A stretch of 16,044 nt of DNA from an uncultured Clostridia bacterium (GCA_937914815.1 CALDMI010000048.1:1-16044); one strand, 5' to 3'. Positions 1 through 8,498 are shown, counted from the first letter of the stretch. Notes: generated by a model not told the origin, from the letters alone. A program made the numbers and translations.

Positions 1-917
1 AGCTGTGATATTGCCATGCAGGGCCAGACTATCGAGACGAAATAGCCGTAAAATTCAAGGAGCTCGCCAGCGTTGAACGTCCCGTTATAGACGAGGTAGC
101 CGCCGTAGCCGAGAATGACGCAGACTATCGACTCGACAAACAATGAGACAAGGACATTCAGAAGCGTCGACGCCTTTGTAAAAGCGACATTCGCGTCCTC
201 GTTCTCTTTATTGAGTTTGCGGAACGCGAGAAGCTCACGCGTTTCCTTTACAAACGCCTTTACCACCGCGATGCCGGAGAAGCACTCCTGCGAGAAGTCG
301 GAGAGGGCGGAAAACGCGCGCTGTCTCTCGTCCCACTTACGCTCCATTGCCCTGCCTACGACCATGGCGACGGCGAGGAGGAGCCCCGCAGGGATAAGCG
401 AGAGGAGGGTCAGATACGGGTTCATTCTGAACATCTTCCAAAGGGCTAAGGTGCCGAGGAGGATTGTATCAAAGAGCATGAGAATACCCGAGCTGAAACA
501 GTCCTGAACCGTCTCTATATCGTTCGTATAGAGGGACATCAGGTTTCCGACCTTGTTTCTCTGGTAGTACTGCTGGGAAAGTGTCTTCGATATGCCGAAC
601 ATCCGGTCGCGCAGGTTAGTTTCGACGCGGACGCCCGCGCCGAGGAAGCATATGCGCCAGAGGAAGCGACCGGCGACCATGGCGAGAATTATGCCGATGA
701 ACGGCATACAAATACGGTTTACAAGAAAATCCGTATCAAACGGGACGCTCTCGCCGCCGATGTCGACAAAACCCGTGTTCATCCCGTTTATCATCATGCG
801 GTAGTACTCCGGTATGCGGAGCGAGAAAAAGTCCACCGCGAAGAGCGCTATTATACCGAGCAGGAGCGCGGGCGCATAGCGCAGATAATATCTGTTTATG
901 TGCTTTCCGAATAACAT
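1..917 (-). CDS. ABC exporter half-transporter, N-terminal membrane domain (partial at window edge)
   Basis: The frame is open from an ATG at 917-915 to the window edge, giving 305 residues with the C-terminus missing. An AAAGGAG at 924-930 sits well placed before the start. I read about six hydrophobic helices, near residues 13-32, 69-92, 143-163, 168-190, 254-277 and 288-305. A cytosolic-loop region reads QQYYQRNKVGNLMSLYTND and then ETVQD, a pattern typical of type IV (exporter-fold) ABC membrane domains of the MsbA/LmrA group. Further on, FSALSDFSQECFSGIAVVKA matches the usual coupling-helix stretch. Family members carry an ATPase domain after this region, expected to the left of base 1 but not visible. 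The gene begins 43 nt after the oxidoreductase, so the two are probably co-transcribed. Many clostridial exporters of this type are heterodimeric, so a partner gene may follow outside the window. The substrate cannot be told. Confidence 0.9.
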   Translation of the reverse strand, partial: MLFGKHINRYYLRYAPALLLGIIALFAVDFFSLRIPEYYRMMINGMNTGFVDIGGESVPFDTDFLVNRICMPFIGIILAMVAGRFLWRICFLGAGVRVETNLRDRMFGISKTLSQQYYQRNKVGNLMSLYTNDIETVQDCFSSGILMLFDTILLGTLALWKMFRMNPYLTLLSLIPAGLLLAVAMVVGRAMERKWDERQRAFSALSDFSQECFSGIAVVKAFVKETRELLAFRKLNKENEDANVAFTKASTLLNVLVSLFVESIVCVILGYGGYLVYNGTFNAGELLEFYGYFVSIVWPCMAISQ

Positions 918-960
918 GTGTGTCTCCTTTTGGGTCAGGACACGGAAGCCGGAAAGGCGG

Positions 961-2336
961 TCACATCCTCTCCGCCATATCGCGGGCGACAAAGACGCCG
1001 GAGGCAGATGCATGGGAGAGCGAATGTGTTATTCCGCTGCCGTCTCCTATGATGTAGAGTCCCTTGTACTTTGTCTCAAGGTGTTCGTCTGTCTCAACTT
1101 CCATATTGTAAAACTTCACCTCGACGCCGTAAAGAAGAGTATCGTCATTTGCGGTGCCGGGTGCTATTCTGTCAAGGGCGTATATCATCTCGATTATCCC
1201 GTCAAGTATTCTCTTCGGGAGGACGAGCGAGAGGTCGCCCGGGGTTGCCTGAAGAGTCGGGGTCACGAGCCCCTCCTCGATACGCTTATAGTTCGAGCGT
1301 CTGCCGCGGACGAGGTCGCCGAAGCGCTGTACTATCACTCCGCCGCCGAGCATATTTGAAAGGCGGGCTATCGACTCGCCGTATCCGTTCGAGTCCTTGA
1401 ACGGCTCCGAAAAATGCTTTGCAACAAGGAGGGCGAAGTTTGTGTTCTCCGTCTGCATTGCGGGGTCCTCATAGCTGTGCCCGTTTACGGTGACTATGCC
1501 GTTTGTGTTCTCGTTTACGACTATGCCGCGGGGGTTCATGCAGAAGGTTCTGACATTGTCCTCGAATTTTTCGGTGCGGTAGACTATTTTGGACTCATAG
1601 AGCTCGTCCGTCAGGTGTGAGAAAACGACCGCCGGGAGCTCTACGCGCACGCCGATGTCGACACGGTTTGACTTTGTCGGGATATCGAGACCGGCGCAAA
1701 CCGACTCCATCCACTTACTGCCGCTTCTTCCGACCGAGATAACGCACTTCTTACATGTGAACTCGCCGTTCTTCGCCGTGACGGTGAAGCCGCCGTCAGG
1801 GAGTGCGCCGACCTTTGATACCGGAGTATCGAAGAAGAAGGTCACACGCTCTTTCAGATAGTGATAGAGGTTCTCGAGGACGACATAGTTTATATCCGTG
1901 CCGAGGTGACGGACGGAGGCGTCAAGAAGATTCAGCTTATTCTGTATGCATATCTTCTTGAAGCGGGAGGCGGCTGTCGATAGAGCTTCGTCCCCTCCCC
2001 GCCGTATTTCATATTGATTGTGTCGACGTACTTCATGAGGTCAAGCGCGCACTTTTTACCCACGTGCTCATGTAGTGTCCCGCCGAAGTCGTTCGTTATG
2101 TTATACTTACCGTCGGAAAATGCGCCCGCACCGCCGAAGCCGCTCATTATGGAACAGCTCTTACAGCCTATGCAGGTCTTTATCTTTTCGCCGTCTATCG
2201 GGCACTTACGCTTTGCGAGGGGGTGACCAGCCTCAAAAACCGCTATCTTGAGCTCGGGCGCTATGAGCGAGAGCTCATACGCCGAGAATATTCCGCCGGG
2301 ACCGGCGCCTATAATTATCACATCAAAATTGTTCAT
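961..2336 (-). pseudogene. FAD-dependent oxidoreductase (COG2509-like), split by a 1-nt frameshift
   Basis: Two frames make one protein. The first, 2336-1932, begins at ATG with the FAD-binding GAGPGG (residues 10-15) and a cysteine cluster at C45, C55, C58 and C61, followed by SGFGGAGAFSDGK. The second ends at 961 with a C-terminal IGDGSGITHSLSHASASGV, the usual second FAD contact. The first frame stops at 1932 after an aberrant tail. Restoring one base between 1980 and 1981 turns TAT-CGA into TAT-TCG and gives a continuous sequence (S-T-A-A-S-R-F-K-K-I-C-I-Q-N-K-L) that leads straight into the second frame. The repaired length is 458 residues, normal for this predicted NAD(FAD)-dependent dehydrogenase family, whose substrate is unknown. 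A GGAGGT lies 13 nt before the ATG and a perfect promoter lies about 100 nt upstream. The shift may be a real recent mutation or a sequencing or assembly error; the downstream half shows no other damage. Confidence 0.85.
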
Positions 2337-2431
2337 TTTACTTCACTTGACCTCCGTTGGACAAATCCGCGAAAAAATGCGGAGCAGTACGCGCGCCGGT
2401 ATTTATTTTAATAAAAAGCGCACATACAGTA

Positions 2432-2460
2432 ATTATAAAGGAAAGCTGTGGGTTTGTCAA
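2432..2460 (-). promoter_or_regulatory. Sigma-A promoter for the oxidoreductase/ABC unit
   Basis: On the minus strand, TTGACA (2460-2455) and TATAAT (2437-2432) are separated by exactly 17 nt. Both hexamers match the consensus perfectly. Transcription would start near 2425, leaving a leader of roughly 90 nt before the ATG at 2336. Confidence 0.9.
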
Positions 2461-2598
2461 TCGAAAGCGGGAAAAATTTTGAATTGTCTTACATATCCTG
2501 TGCTGACGGGGCGAACGAACGAGGCGCGGATATGCCGTCACGGTGGCGGCACATTGTCAGAAAAGCGCGGTATTATTCGCTGATTTTTACAGAAAATA

Positions 2599-2669
2599 GG
2601 CACCCCGTGTATCAATTTCACGGGGTGCCGGGAAAATTTCGGGTGCCGCGGCGAAAGCCCCCGGCACCC
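2599..2669 (-). terminator. Double-hairpin terminator downstream of mscL
   Basis: There are two hairpins. One is a perfect 11-bp stem, 2599-2609 with 2619-2629, loop 9 nt. The other pairs GGGTGCCG (2641-2648) with CGGCACCC (2662-2669), with an inner GGC-GAAA-GCC. Read in the mscL direction (minus), the distal hairpin is followed by TATTTTCT. Read on plus, the second is followed by GTTTTTATT, so it can work both ways. It lies 22 nt past the mscL stop and would end the long minus-strand unit from 8579. Confidence 0.8.
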
Positions 2670-2691
2670 GTTTTTATTATGTATTTTCGGT

Positions 2692-3303
2692 TCAGCTCTG
2701 CTTATTCAGCGACTTCAGAAGGTCGCGGATCTCGGTAAGGAGAGCCTCCTGCCGCTCGCTCATTGCGGTCACATCAGCCACGGCAGCCTTTGCGCGCGCC
2801 TCAGCCTCTGCTCTCTCTGCCGCCGCCTTTGCCTCAGCCTCTGCCTTCTCAGCAGCAGCCTTAGCCTCTGCCTCCGCCTTTTCGGCGAGCTGCTTTTCCG
2901 CGAGCTCACGCTGTGTCGACGGGAGCTTCTTTATATCGTCGCCGAGCTTCTTTGCGCCGTTCGATATCGACATCGCAACACGGAGCATGACGAAGAGAGC
3001 GAGCGCGATAATAAGGAAGTCTATTATTGCCTGCAGAAATGCGCCCCAGAGGATTGCGACCTCCGGCGTTACTATCGTAACGGTGCCGTCTGCGGCAATC
3101 TCGGTAACGGCAGGGCGGATAACGGACTTCATCTCTCCGAGCGTCGACTCGCCCGACAGGAGGGCGAGAAGCGGGGATATAAAGCCCTTTGTGAACGCGG
3201 TCACGATAGCCGTGAACGCGGAGGCGACGGTCACACCGACAGCCATGTCGACCACATTTCCGCGGCTGATGAATTTTTTGAAATCAGACCAGAAATTTTT
3301 CAT
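2692..3303 (-). CDS. mscL: Large-conductance mechanosensitive channel MscL, with extended C-terminal repeat
   Basis: MscL is a homopentameric pore in the cell membrane that opens at high tension and releases solutes on osmotic downshock. The N-terminus (FWSDFKKFISRGNVVDMAVG) and TM1 (about residues 17-46) are typical, then an extracellular loop (47-80) and TM2 (81-110). The last residues, EALLTEIRDLLK (186-197), match the conserved cytoplasmic helix that bundles in the pentamer. At 203 residues it is some 50-70 longer than usual MscL. The excess is an Ala/Glu/Lys segment at 130-175 with three 11-residue repeats, inserted between the TM2 linker and the terminal helix. An AAAAGGAG lies 7 nt before the ATG. 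It starts 49 nt after the GH2-like gene with no terminator between, so it is probably the last gene of that unit. Confidence 0.95.
   Translation of the reverse strand: MKNFWSDFKKFISRGNVVDMAVGVTVASAFTAIVTAFTKGFISPLLALLSGESTLGEMKSVIRPAVTEIAADGTVTIVTPEVAILWGAFLQAIIDFLIIALALFVMLRVAMSISNGAKKLGDDIKKLPSTQRELAEKQLAEKAEAEAKAAAEKAEAEAKAAAERAEAEARAKAAVADVTAMSERQEALLTEIRDLLKSLNKQS
2788..2886 (-). repeat. Three 11-residue (33-bp) coding repeats in mscL
   Basis: Residues 140-150, 151-161 and 162-172 of MscL read AEKAEAEAKAA, AEKAEAEAKAA and AERAEAEARAK. The DNA copies have diverged at silent positions, so this is a protein-level repeat rather than a fresh slippage tract. An 11-residue period is a hendecad, which can form a nearly straight or right-handed coiled coil. 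Confidence 0.85.
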
Positions 3304-3352
3304 TTTTATACTCCTTTTCCCTTTCGGGATATTTAATTGATACCTTTTTCGG

Positions 3353-5647
3353 TCATCTTCCTATGTCGTAATAGGAGATGATATTGAGCTCTCCGAGCAG
3401 CCGCTCTGCCGAGGTTATGCCGCCCGCGACATCGACATTTATCTTCACCGAGCCGTCCGCCGTTATATCGACGCAGTTATCCGAGAAGCGCGCCCCGGTA
3501 TGCTCAAACGAGACCTCAACAGCCATGGCGAACGCCGAGGCGGAGAGCGTCAGTGTATACGCCGTTCCGCTCCCGCGCAGGTCGGCATGTATTTTCGGGT
3601 CGCGGAACAGGAACTCACGCGAGGGGACGAAAAGCGAGGTGGCGGAATAGGCGGGCACATCGTCGCCCGAGACCGAATAACGGAGGTAATATTCCCTCTC
3701 ATGCCCCGAGAGGATATCCGATATATCGCAGGAATAGACGCGCGAGACGCTCATCTCCGGGACGGTGACCGGGGCAGAGACGGTATAGACCACATCATTC
3801 GAGCTGTTGCATAGGGAGACGCGGAGAGTGCCGTCATACTGTCTTCTTCTCTGATTTGAGAGGATAAATTCAAGTCTTCCGCCGTCCTCGCGCGCCATAA
3901 GGAGCACGGGGGAGAAGAAGCGCTGTGAATAGTAGTAGAGCGGTCTCTTTCTTCCGGCGGAGTCTATCGCCCCGGCGGAGACCGCGGGCGCCGTACCGTT
4001 CAGCGAGCGGATTATAATTCCGCGGCAGCCGGTGGGCTTTGAGCGGAGGTATTCAACAGTCCGTCTTGCGTATTCCGCCGACGCGATACCGGATGCGTAT
4101 ACAAGCTGCCAAACGCCGTAGGGGTACGGAGTGGATTTCAGTATTTCAGCGCAGAGGGCGGCATTTCCGCCCGGGAGACGGTTTATCTCCTCGCCCTCCG
4201 GGGTGAGGGGGTTTACCTCCCCGCCGCACTCGTCAAGGAAGGTGCGGTAGGCGGGAAATGACGGGTAACCGAGCTCGGAGCAGAACGCGGGCATATCCCC
4301 CGCCGTCAGCTCCTCATAAAATTCGGCATGATAATCAAGACCTGTGCGCGAGCCGGGCGCCGTCTGTGGCTCCGCATGTGGGGTCGAGGGCAGGTATACC
4401 GCGCCCTTTGCATGGCTCTGACACAGCTCCGGAAGTTTTTTCAGGAATATATCGCGGTAGCTGTCAAGGTCTGCCCCGCTCCTCGCGGTGAGCTCCCCGC
4501 CGCAGTTCCCCGCTATGACGCAGAGAGAGGGGTGTGAGCCCGCGCGATGAATGAACTCTCGCGCATCCGACAGGTAGCCGTAACAGGTGAGGTCCGGGGT
4601 GTCATACGTCGGGAGGTCGACCCAGACGCAGAGCCCGTACTTATCGCAGAGGGAAAGAAAGCCCTCCGACGGGTAAATACCGTCTCCGCGCACGCGGACC
4701 GTGTTATACCCCGCCTTCACAGCGTCGCGAAGGAGGGAGTCGTATTTCGTATTCGTTATATCCGGGAGAAGGAGCGCCGGTGGCTCTACCACCGCGCCCA
4801 TCATGCAGAAACGGACGCCGTTTATCTCCGGGATATATTTTCTTGTGCCCGCCTCGCTCGTATCAAACGAGAAGGTGCGTATTCCTATTTTACATTCGTA
4901 CGTATCCGCCGCCTCGCTGTCGCTGTAAAGCGTGACGGTGAGGTCATAGAGATACGGCGCCCCGAGCGACTTTGGCCACCAGTACACCGGGTCGGGAAGC
5001 GAGAGCGTGCCGCGCCCTCTGACTATGCCGGAATAGTAGGTTTTTCCGGACGGGGAGACGAGGGTCGCCACCGCCTTTGAATTCTCGGCGTCGCCTATCG
5101 CGTCGACGGCGATGTCTATCACTACCTTGCCGTCCGCGTGTCTCTGCGAGGTCTCAACCCCGCTTATCGCACAGCCGGAGAAGGACATCAGCTCTATTTT
5201 CCCGGCTAAGCCGATATCCGACATGCCGAGGAGCATCTGATACGGCGGGCGGTTATCCGCCCCTGCCGCAGCGGCAAAGCGGATGGTCAGGGTATTCTCA
5301 CCGAGGGTGACAAAGTTCTTTATATCGCACATATACGTGCGGAAAAGGCTCTCGGTGCGTATCAGGGTGCGCCCGTTGACTATTACCTCCGCGCGGGAGT
5401 CGATGCCGACGGCGCAGAGGTAGAGATGCTCAAGGGCGAACTCTCCCGCGCCGACATTGAAGTGCGCGAAGAACTCACAGCCGCGGGAAAGAAGCTCGTC
5501 ATACATGAACTTCCCGCCCGAAAACAGCCGTCTGTCTATTTTCTTTGCGGCGGTGAGCACCGACAGGACGCTGCACGGTGCGCGGCAGGGGAGCGGCTCC
5601 CCCTCACCGAGCTTCAGATGAAAATCACGGATTTCGGTTTTTAACAT
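3353..5647 (-). CDS. GH2 beta-mannosidase-like protein lacking the acid/base glutamate
   Basis: The 764-residue protein has the GH2 layout. There is an N-terminal sugar-binding jelly roll (about 1-150), an Ig-like domain (about 160-260, with WWPKSLGAPYLYDLTVTL at 223-240), a TIM barrel from EINGVRFCMMGA (274) to about 590, and beta-sandwich domains to the end. It most resembles beta-mannosidases. The nucleophile motif survives as CSELGY (E458). The acid/base motif, usually GNNE, reads GNCGGE (380-385), with Gly383 where Glu is expected. RVWGGGIYE has become RVRGDGIYP (318-326), and the late barrel YWQLND motif is also lost. No signal peptide is seen, so it is probably cytoplasmic. A GGGAGG lies just before the ATG, and the gene starts 17 nt after map. 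Either it is no longer a classical hydrolase, or it uses E385 or another acid. Family assignment is firm, activity is doubtful. Confidence 0.85.
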   Translation of the reverse strand: MLKTEIRDFHLKLGEGEPLPCRAPCSVLSVLTAAKKIDRRLFSGGKFMYDELLSRGCEFFAHFNVGAGEFALEHLYLCAVGIDSRAEVIVNGRTLIRTESLFRTYMCDIKNFVTLGENTLTIRFAAAAGADNRPPYQMLLGMSDIGLAGKIELMSFSGCAISGVETSQRHADGKVVIDIAVDAIGDAENSKAVATLVSPSGKTYYSGIVRGRGTLSLPDPVYWWPKSLGAPYLYDLTVTLYSDSEAADTYECKIGIRTFSFDTSEAGTRKYIPEINGVRFCMMGAVVEPPALLLPDITNTKYDSLLRDAVKAGYNTVRVRGDGIYPSEGFLSLCDKYGLCVWVDLPTYDTPDLTCYGYLSDAREFIHRAGSHPSLCVIAGNCGGELTARSGADLDSYRDIFLKKLPELCQSHAKGAVYLPSTPHAEPQTAPGSRTGLDYHAEFYEELTAGDMPAFCSELGYPSFPAYRTFLDECGGEVNPLTPEGEEINRLPGGNAALCAEILKSTPYPYGVWQLVYASGIASAEYARRTVEYLRSKPTGCRGIIIRSLNGTAPAVSAGAIDSAGRKRPLYYYSQRFFSPVLLMAREDGGRLEFILSNQRRRQYDGTLRVSLCNSSNDVVYTVSAPVTVPEMSVSRVYSCDISDILSGHEREYYLRYSVSGDDVPAYSATSLFVPSREFLFRDPKIHADLRGSGTAYTLTLSASAFAMAVEVSFEHTGARFSDNCVDITADGSVKINVDVAGGITSAERLLGELNIISYYDIGR

Positions 5648-5664
5648 AGTACCTCCCGTGCGTT

Positions 5665-6588
5665 TTATTTTGAAAGAATTTCGTAGGAGTCCTCTGTGAC
5701 GAGTATCTCATATTCCACCTGTGCGGAGAGCGAGCCGTCCGCCGTCCTGACGGTCCAGCCGTCGTGACGGTCAACCGTGAACTCTTCCCTGCCCGCGTTT
5801 ACCATAGGCTCTATCGTGAATATCATTCCGGGGAGGAAGAGAAGCCCGGTGCGCGGGGTGCCGACATGGCATACATACGGGTCCTCATGCATACGGAGAC
5901 CGACGCCGTGACCGCCTATATCCCTGACGACCGAATAGCCGCGGCGGGAGCATATCGAATTTACATCATAGCCTATATCGCCGAGGGTGTAGGTATATGG
6001 GCGGACGTGGCTCGCCGTCTCCTCCACCGCATATCTGACGGTCTCGACAAGTCTCTTCGCCTCATGCGACGGGGTGCCTATCATGAACATACGCGACGCG
6101 TCGCCGAAATAGCCGCCGTATATCGTCGTGCAGTCCACGTTTACGATATCGCCGTCACGCAGGACGACCTTATCCGACGGTATACCGTGGCAGACGACGT
6201 CATTGACGGAAGTGCACACCGCGCGCGGAAAGCCCTCGTAGCCGAGGCAGGCAGGCAGAGCGCCAAGCGCCTTTGTCTCCCGCATTACGATATCGTCTAT
6301 CTCCTGCGTCGTCATGCCTATGCAGATCTCCCGCTCGACGGCGTCGAGGACAAGGCTGTTCACCCGTCCTGCCTCGCGGCAACCCTCAATCTGCTCCGGG
6401 GTTTTTATCATCCCCTTTGTCGGGGTATGCACCCCGAGCTTTCTAAGGCGCACTATCATTTCGGGAGTTGTTTCTCCGTTTTTTCGGCAGAGCTCCTCTG
6501 CCGGGGGTGGATTATTGCCGAATGTACTTTTCATTTTATAAGAAATTTCCTCACCGGACGCCCGGTGTTTTCTCTTTCCGCGCGTCAT
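5665..6588 (-). CDS. map: Type I methionine aminopeptidase
   Basis: The enzyme removes the initiator methionine from nascent cytoplasmic proteins using a two-metal site. The metal ligands are all visible in the 307-residue frame: D152 (VNVDCT), D163 (YFGDAS), H227 (GGHGVG), E260 (TIEPM) and E292 (AQVEYE). The substrate-binding H134 (VCHGIPSD) and H234 (MHEDP) are also present. The core pita-bread fold spans about 60-305. Ahead of it is a 55-residue extension without the SEC-C type zinc motif that some longer Firmicute forms carry. The ATG at 6588 overlaps the dehydratase stop as ATGA, suggesting translational coupling. A second ATG at 6534 (MKSTFGNN) has a GAGG 14 nt upstream and could be the true start, giving 289 residues. 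The GH2-like gene follows after 17 nt. Confidence 0.95.
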   Translation of the reverse strand: MTRGKRKHRASGEEISYKMKSTFGNNPPPAEELCRKNGETTPEMIVRLRKLGVHTPTKGMIKTPEQIEGCREAGRVNSLVLDAVEREICIGMTTQEIDDIVMRETKALGALPACLGYEGFPRAVCTSVNDVVCHGIPSDKVVLRDGDIVNVDCTTIYGGYFGDASRMFMIGTPSHEAKRLVETVRYAVEETASHVRPYTYTLGDIGYDVNSICSRRGYSVVRDIGGHGVGLRMHEDPYVCHVGTPRTGLLFLPGMIFTIEPMVNAGREEFTVDRHDGWTVRTADGSLSAQVEYEILVTEDSYEILSK

Positions 6589-8498
6589 GCGCGCTGTTTT
6601 ACTCTTTTCATTTCCTCCGACTCTGAGGCGGTGCGGTTCACCTCATCCGGAGAGCGGAAGGTCGGTATGACGCTCTTCATAGCCTCGGTTATCGAGGTCG
6701 CGCCTATTTCGTCCTCTGCCGCCTCGACAGCGGCGCGAAGGACATCGAGCTTTTTGTCCACCTCCTCGCGGCTGAGGGGGTGATCCTGCTCTATGAATAT
6801 AAGGCTGTTGTCGGTTTTCTTCAGGGTTTCAGTTTTTATGAGAAGCTCCTCATAGAGCTTTTCCCCGGGGCGGAGCCCGGTCTCGACTATATCTATATCC
6901 TCATACGGGGTGAGCCCGGAGAGGCTTATCATATTCTTTGCAAGGTCGAGAATCTTCACGGGCTTACCCATATCGAGGACAAACAGCTCTCCCCTCTCCG
7001 CCATTGCTCCGGCGCGCATGACAAGCCCGGACGCCTCCGGTATCGTCATGAAGTATCTGATTATGCGCTTATCGGTTATGGTTATTGGTCCTCCGGCGGC
7101 TATCTGCCGCTTGAAGAGTGGGATTACCGAGCCGTTCGACCCGAGGACATTTCCGAATCTGACGGCGGCGAAGGCTGTCTTGCTGTCCACCCTCGACTGG
7201 ACTATCATCTCGCACATGCGCTTTGACGCGCCCATGACATTGGTCGGGTTCACCGCCTTATCGGTGGATATGAGAATGAACTTACGGACGCCGTACTTCT
7301 CCGCCATATCGGCGGTATTGTAGGTTCCGAGGCAGTTATTCTTTATCGCCTCACAATTAGAGTGCTCCATAAGCGGAACGTGCTTATGCGCCGCAGCGTG
7401 GAAGACTATCTCCGGGCGGTAGGCGGCAAAGAGGGCGTTCAGCCTCGCGCGGTCGCGCACGGAGCCTATCTCGACGCAGAGGTCAAGCGACGCGCCGTAT
7501 TTGCTCTTCAGTTCCTGCTGTATATCGTAGGCGTTGTTTTCGTAGATGTCAAAGATTATAAGCCGCTTCGGCTGGCACTTTGCTATCTGCCGGCAGAGCT
7601 CGCTCCCTATTGAGCCGCCGCCACCGGTGACAAGCACGGTGCGCCCGCGGTAGAAGTCTGCGGTCACGGAGTCTATCACTTTCAGGCTGTTACGGAAGAG
7701 GAGGTCCTCTATTTTAAACTCACGGACCACTCTGCGCTCCGTCGGACTCGCCGCCCCGTCGGTAAACGGGAACTCGTATATTTTGACCTTACAGCCCGTG
7801 GCGAGGTAGAAGCGGCGTATCTCGTCGAGGCGGTCGCCGTCGAGGGACGGAATGGCAATGAAAAATTCCTTTATCTCAAGCTTTGTTATCTTGTCTGTCA
7901 CATTGTCGTAGGGCGAATAGACCTTCAGCCCGCAGACAAGGCTGCCGTACTTATCCGGGCTGTCGTCAAAGAAGCAGACCGGGACATAGTGGCTGTTCTT
8001 GCCGTACAGGAGCTCCTCGGCAAGTAGGGTGCCTATCTGCCCGGCGCCGACAATCGCGACGCGGATTTTGTTTGCGTTCTGTGTCGACACCGTTCGGTTC
8101 TGGAGCTTATAATAGAGCTGATAGACAAAACGGATACAGAGGGTGACTATCGTATGTATGGCGACAATCGAGACCGTGCGCCAGCCGCCGACAAAGAGGA
8201 CGCCGGTGAAGTAGGATATTGTAAGACCTATTACGCCGCCGAAGAAGTCTGCCATGACGACCATGAGAAACGAGCCGACGCCGGCATATCTCCACACCAC
8301 GGCATAGACGCGGCAGACATAGCGCGAGAGAAATATACATATCCAGAGGATAGCGAAGTTGCCGAAAAACTCGAGGAGACCCGGGGCATCGGCATTCCCC
8401 GCCGGGAAGTAGCTGAAAAGCATGCATACAGAATAGCTTGCGAGGAAGGAGAGAAGGTCAATCGCGGAAAGCGCGAGCTTTCTTTTTGTAAATTTCAT
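6585..8498 (-). CDS. Membrane-bound nucleoside-diphosphate-sugar 4,6-dehydratase (WbpM/PglF/CapD family)
   Basis: The product starts surface-glycan sugar synthesis, most likely converting UDP-GlcNAc to the 4-keto-6-deoxy sugar at the inner face of the membrane. Four hydrophobic helices lie at about residues 8-29, 45-63, 74-97 and 103-127. A first nucleotide fold with GAGQIG (151-156) follows, then the catalytic short-chain dehydrogenase domain with TGGGGSIGSE (291-300) and HAAAHKHVPLME (367-378). The active-site loop has STDK (411-414) and then M422-x3-K426, where Met replaces the common Tyr, as in WbpM and PglF. Length (637) fits the long form. I chose ATG 8498 because AGGAAAGGA precedes it at good spacing; an upstream GTG (8558) has no such site. 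The promoter is at 8579-8607. No glycosyltransferase is adjacent, so the final sugar is unknown. Confidence 0.93.
   Translation of the reverse strand: MKFTKRKLALSAIDLLSFLASYSVCMLFSYFPAGNADAPGLLEFFGNFAILWICIFLSRYVCRVYAVVWRYAGVGSFLMVVMADFFGGVIGLTISYFTGVLFVGGWRTVSIVAIHTIVTLCIRFVYQLYYKLQNRTVSTQNANKIRVAIVGAGQIGTLLAEELLYGKNSHYVPVCFFDDSPDKYGSLVCGLKVYSPYDNVTDKITKLEIKEFFIAIPSLDGDRLDEIRRFYLATGCKVKIYEFPFTDGAASPTERRVVREFKIEDLLFRNSLKVIDSVTADFYRGRTVLVTGGGGSIGSELCRQIAKCQPKRLIIFDIYENNAYDIQQELKSKYGASLDLCVEIGSVRDRARLNALFAAYRPEIVFHAAAHKHVPLMEHSNCEAIKNNCLGTYNTADMAEKYGVRKFILISTDKAVNPTNVMGASKRMCEMIVQSRVDSKTAFAAVRFGNVLGSNGSVIPLFKRQIAAGGPITITDKRIIRYFMTIPEASGLVMRAGAMAERGELFVLDMGKPVKILDLAKNMISLSGLTPYEDIDIVETGLRPGEKLYEELLIKTETLKKTDNSLIFIEQDHPLSREEVDKKLDVLRAAVEAAEDEIGATSITEAMKSVIPTFRSPDEVNRTASESEEMKRVKQRA

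Larger units (their letters stand above)
2337..2691. other. Intergenic region between oxidoreductase promoter and mscL terminator
   Basis: This stretch has no convincing gene. It holds the oxidoreductase leader (2337-2431), its promoter (2432-2460) and the mscL terminator (2599-2669). Between the last two, a TGCCGTCA / TGGCGGCA pair at 2533-2551 (loop CGG) could fold into an 8-bp hairpin with one G-U pair on the plus strand. It lacks a following T-run and I give it no function. Confidence 0.6.

Noticed and set aside
1960..1995. Programmed -1 frameshifting in the oxidoreductase
   Set aside because: There is no X-XXY-YYZ slippery site at the point of frame change and no obvious downstream pseudoknot; a lost base fits better.
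2448..2738. A possible plus-strand small gene between the oxidoreductase promoter and mscL
   Set aside because: The frame runs through both terminator hairpins and into mscL, has no ribosome binding site, and shows no protein-like motif.
2788..2886. Tandem DNA repeat or CRISPR-like array
   Set aside because: The three 33-bp units are adjacent without spacers, lie inside the mscL reading frame, and diverge at silent positions.
5764..6783. Plus-strand open frame (339 codons) opposite map and the dehydratase
   Set aside because: It covers two genes with complete catalytic motifs on the minus strand and ignores their boundary, so it is a shadow of codon bias.
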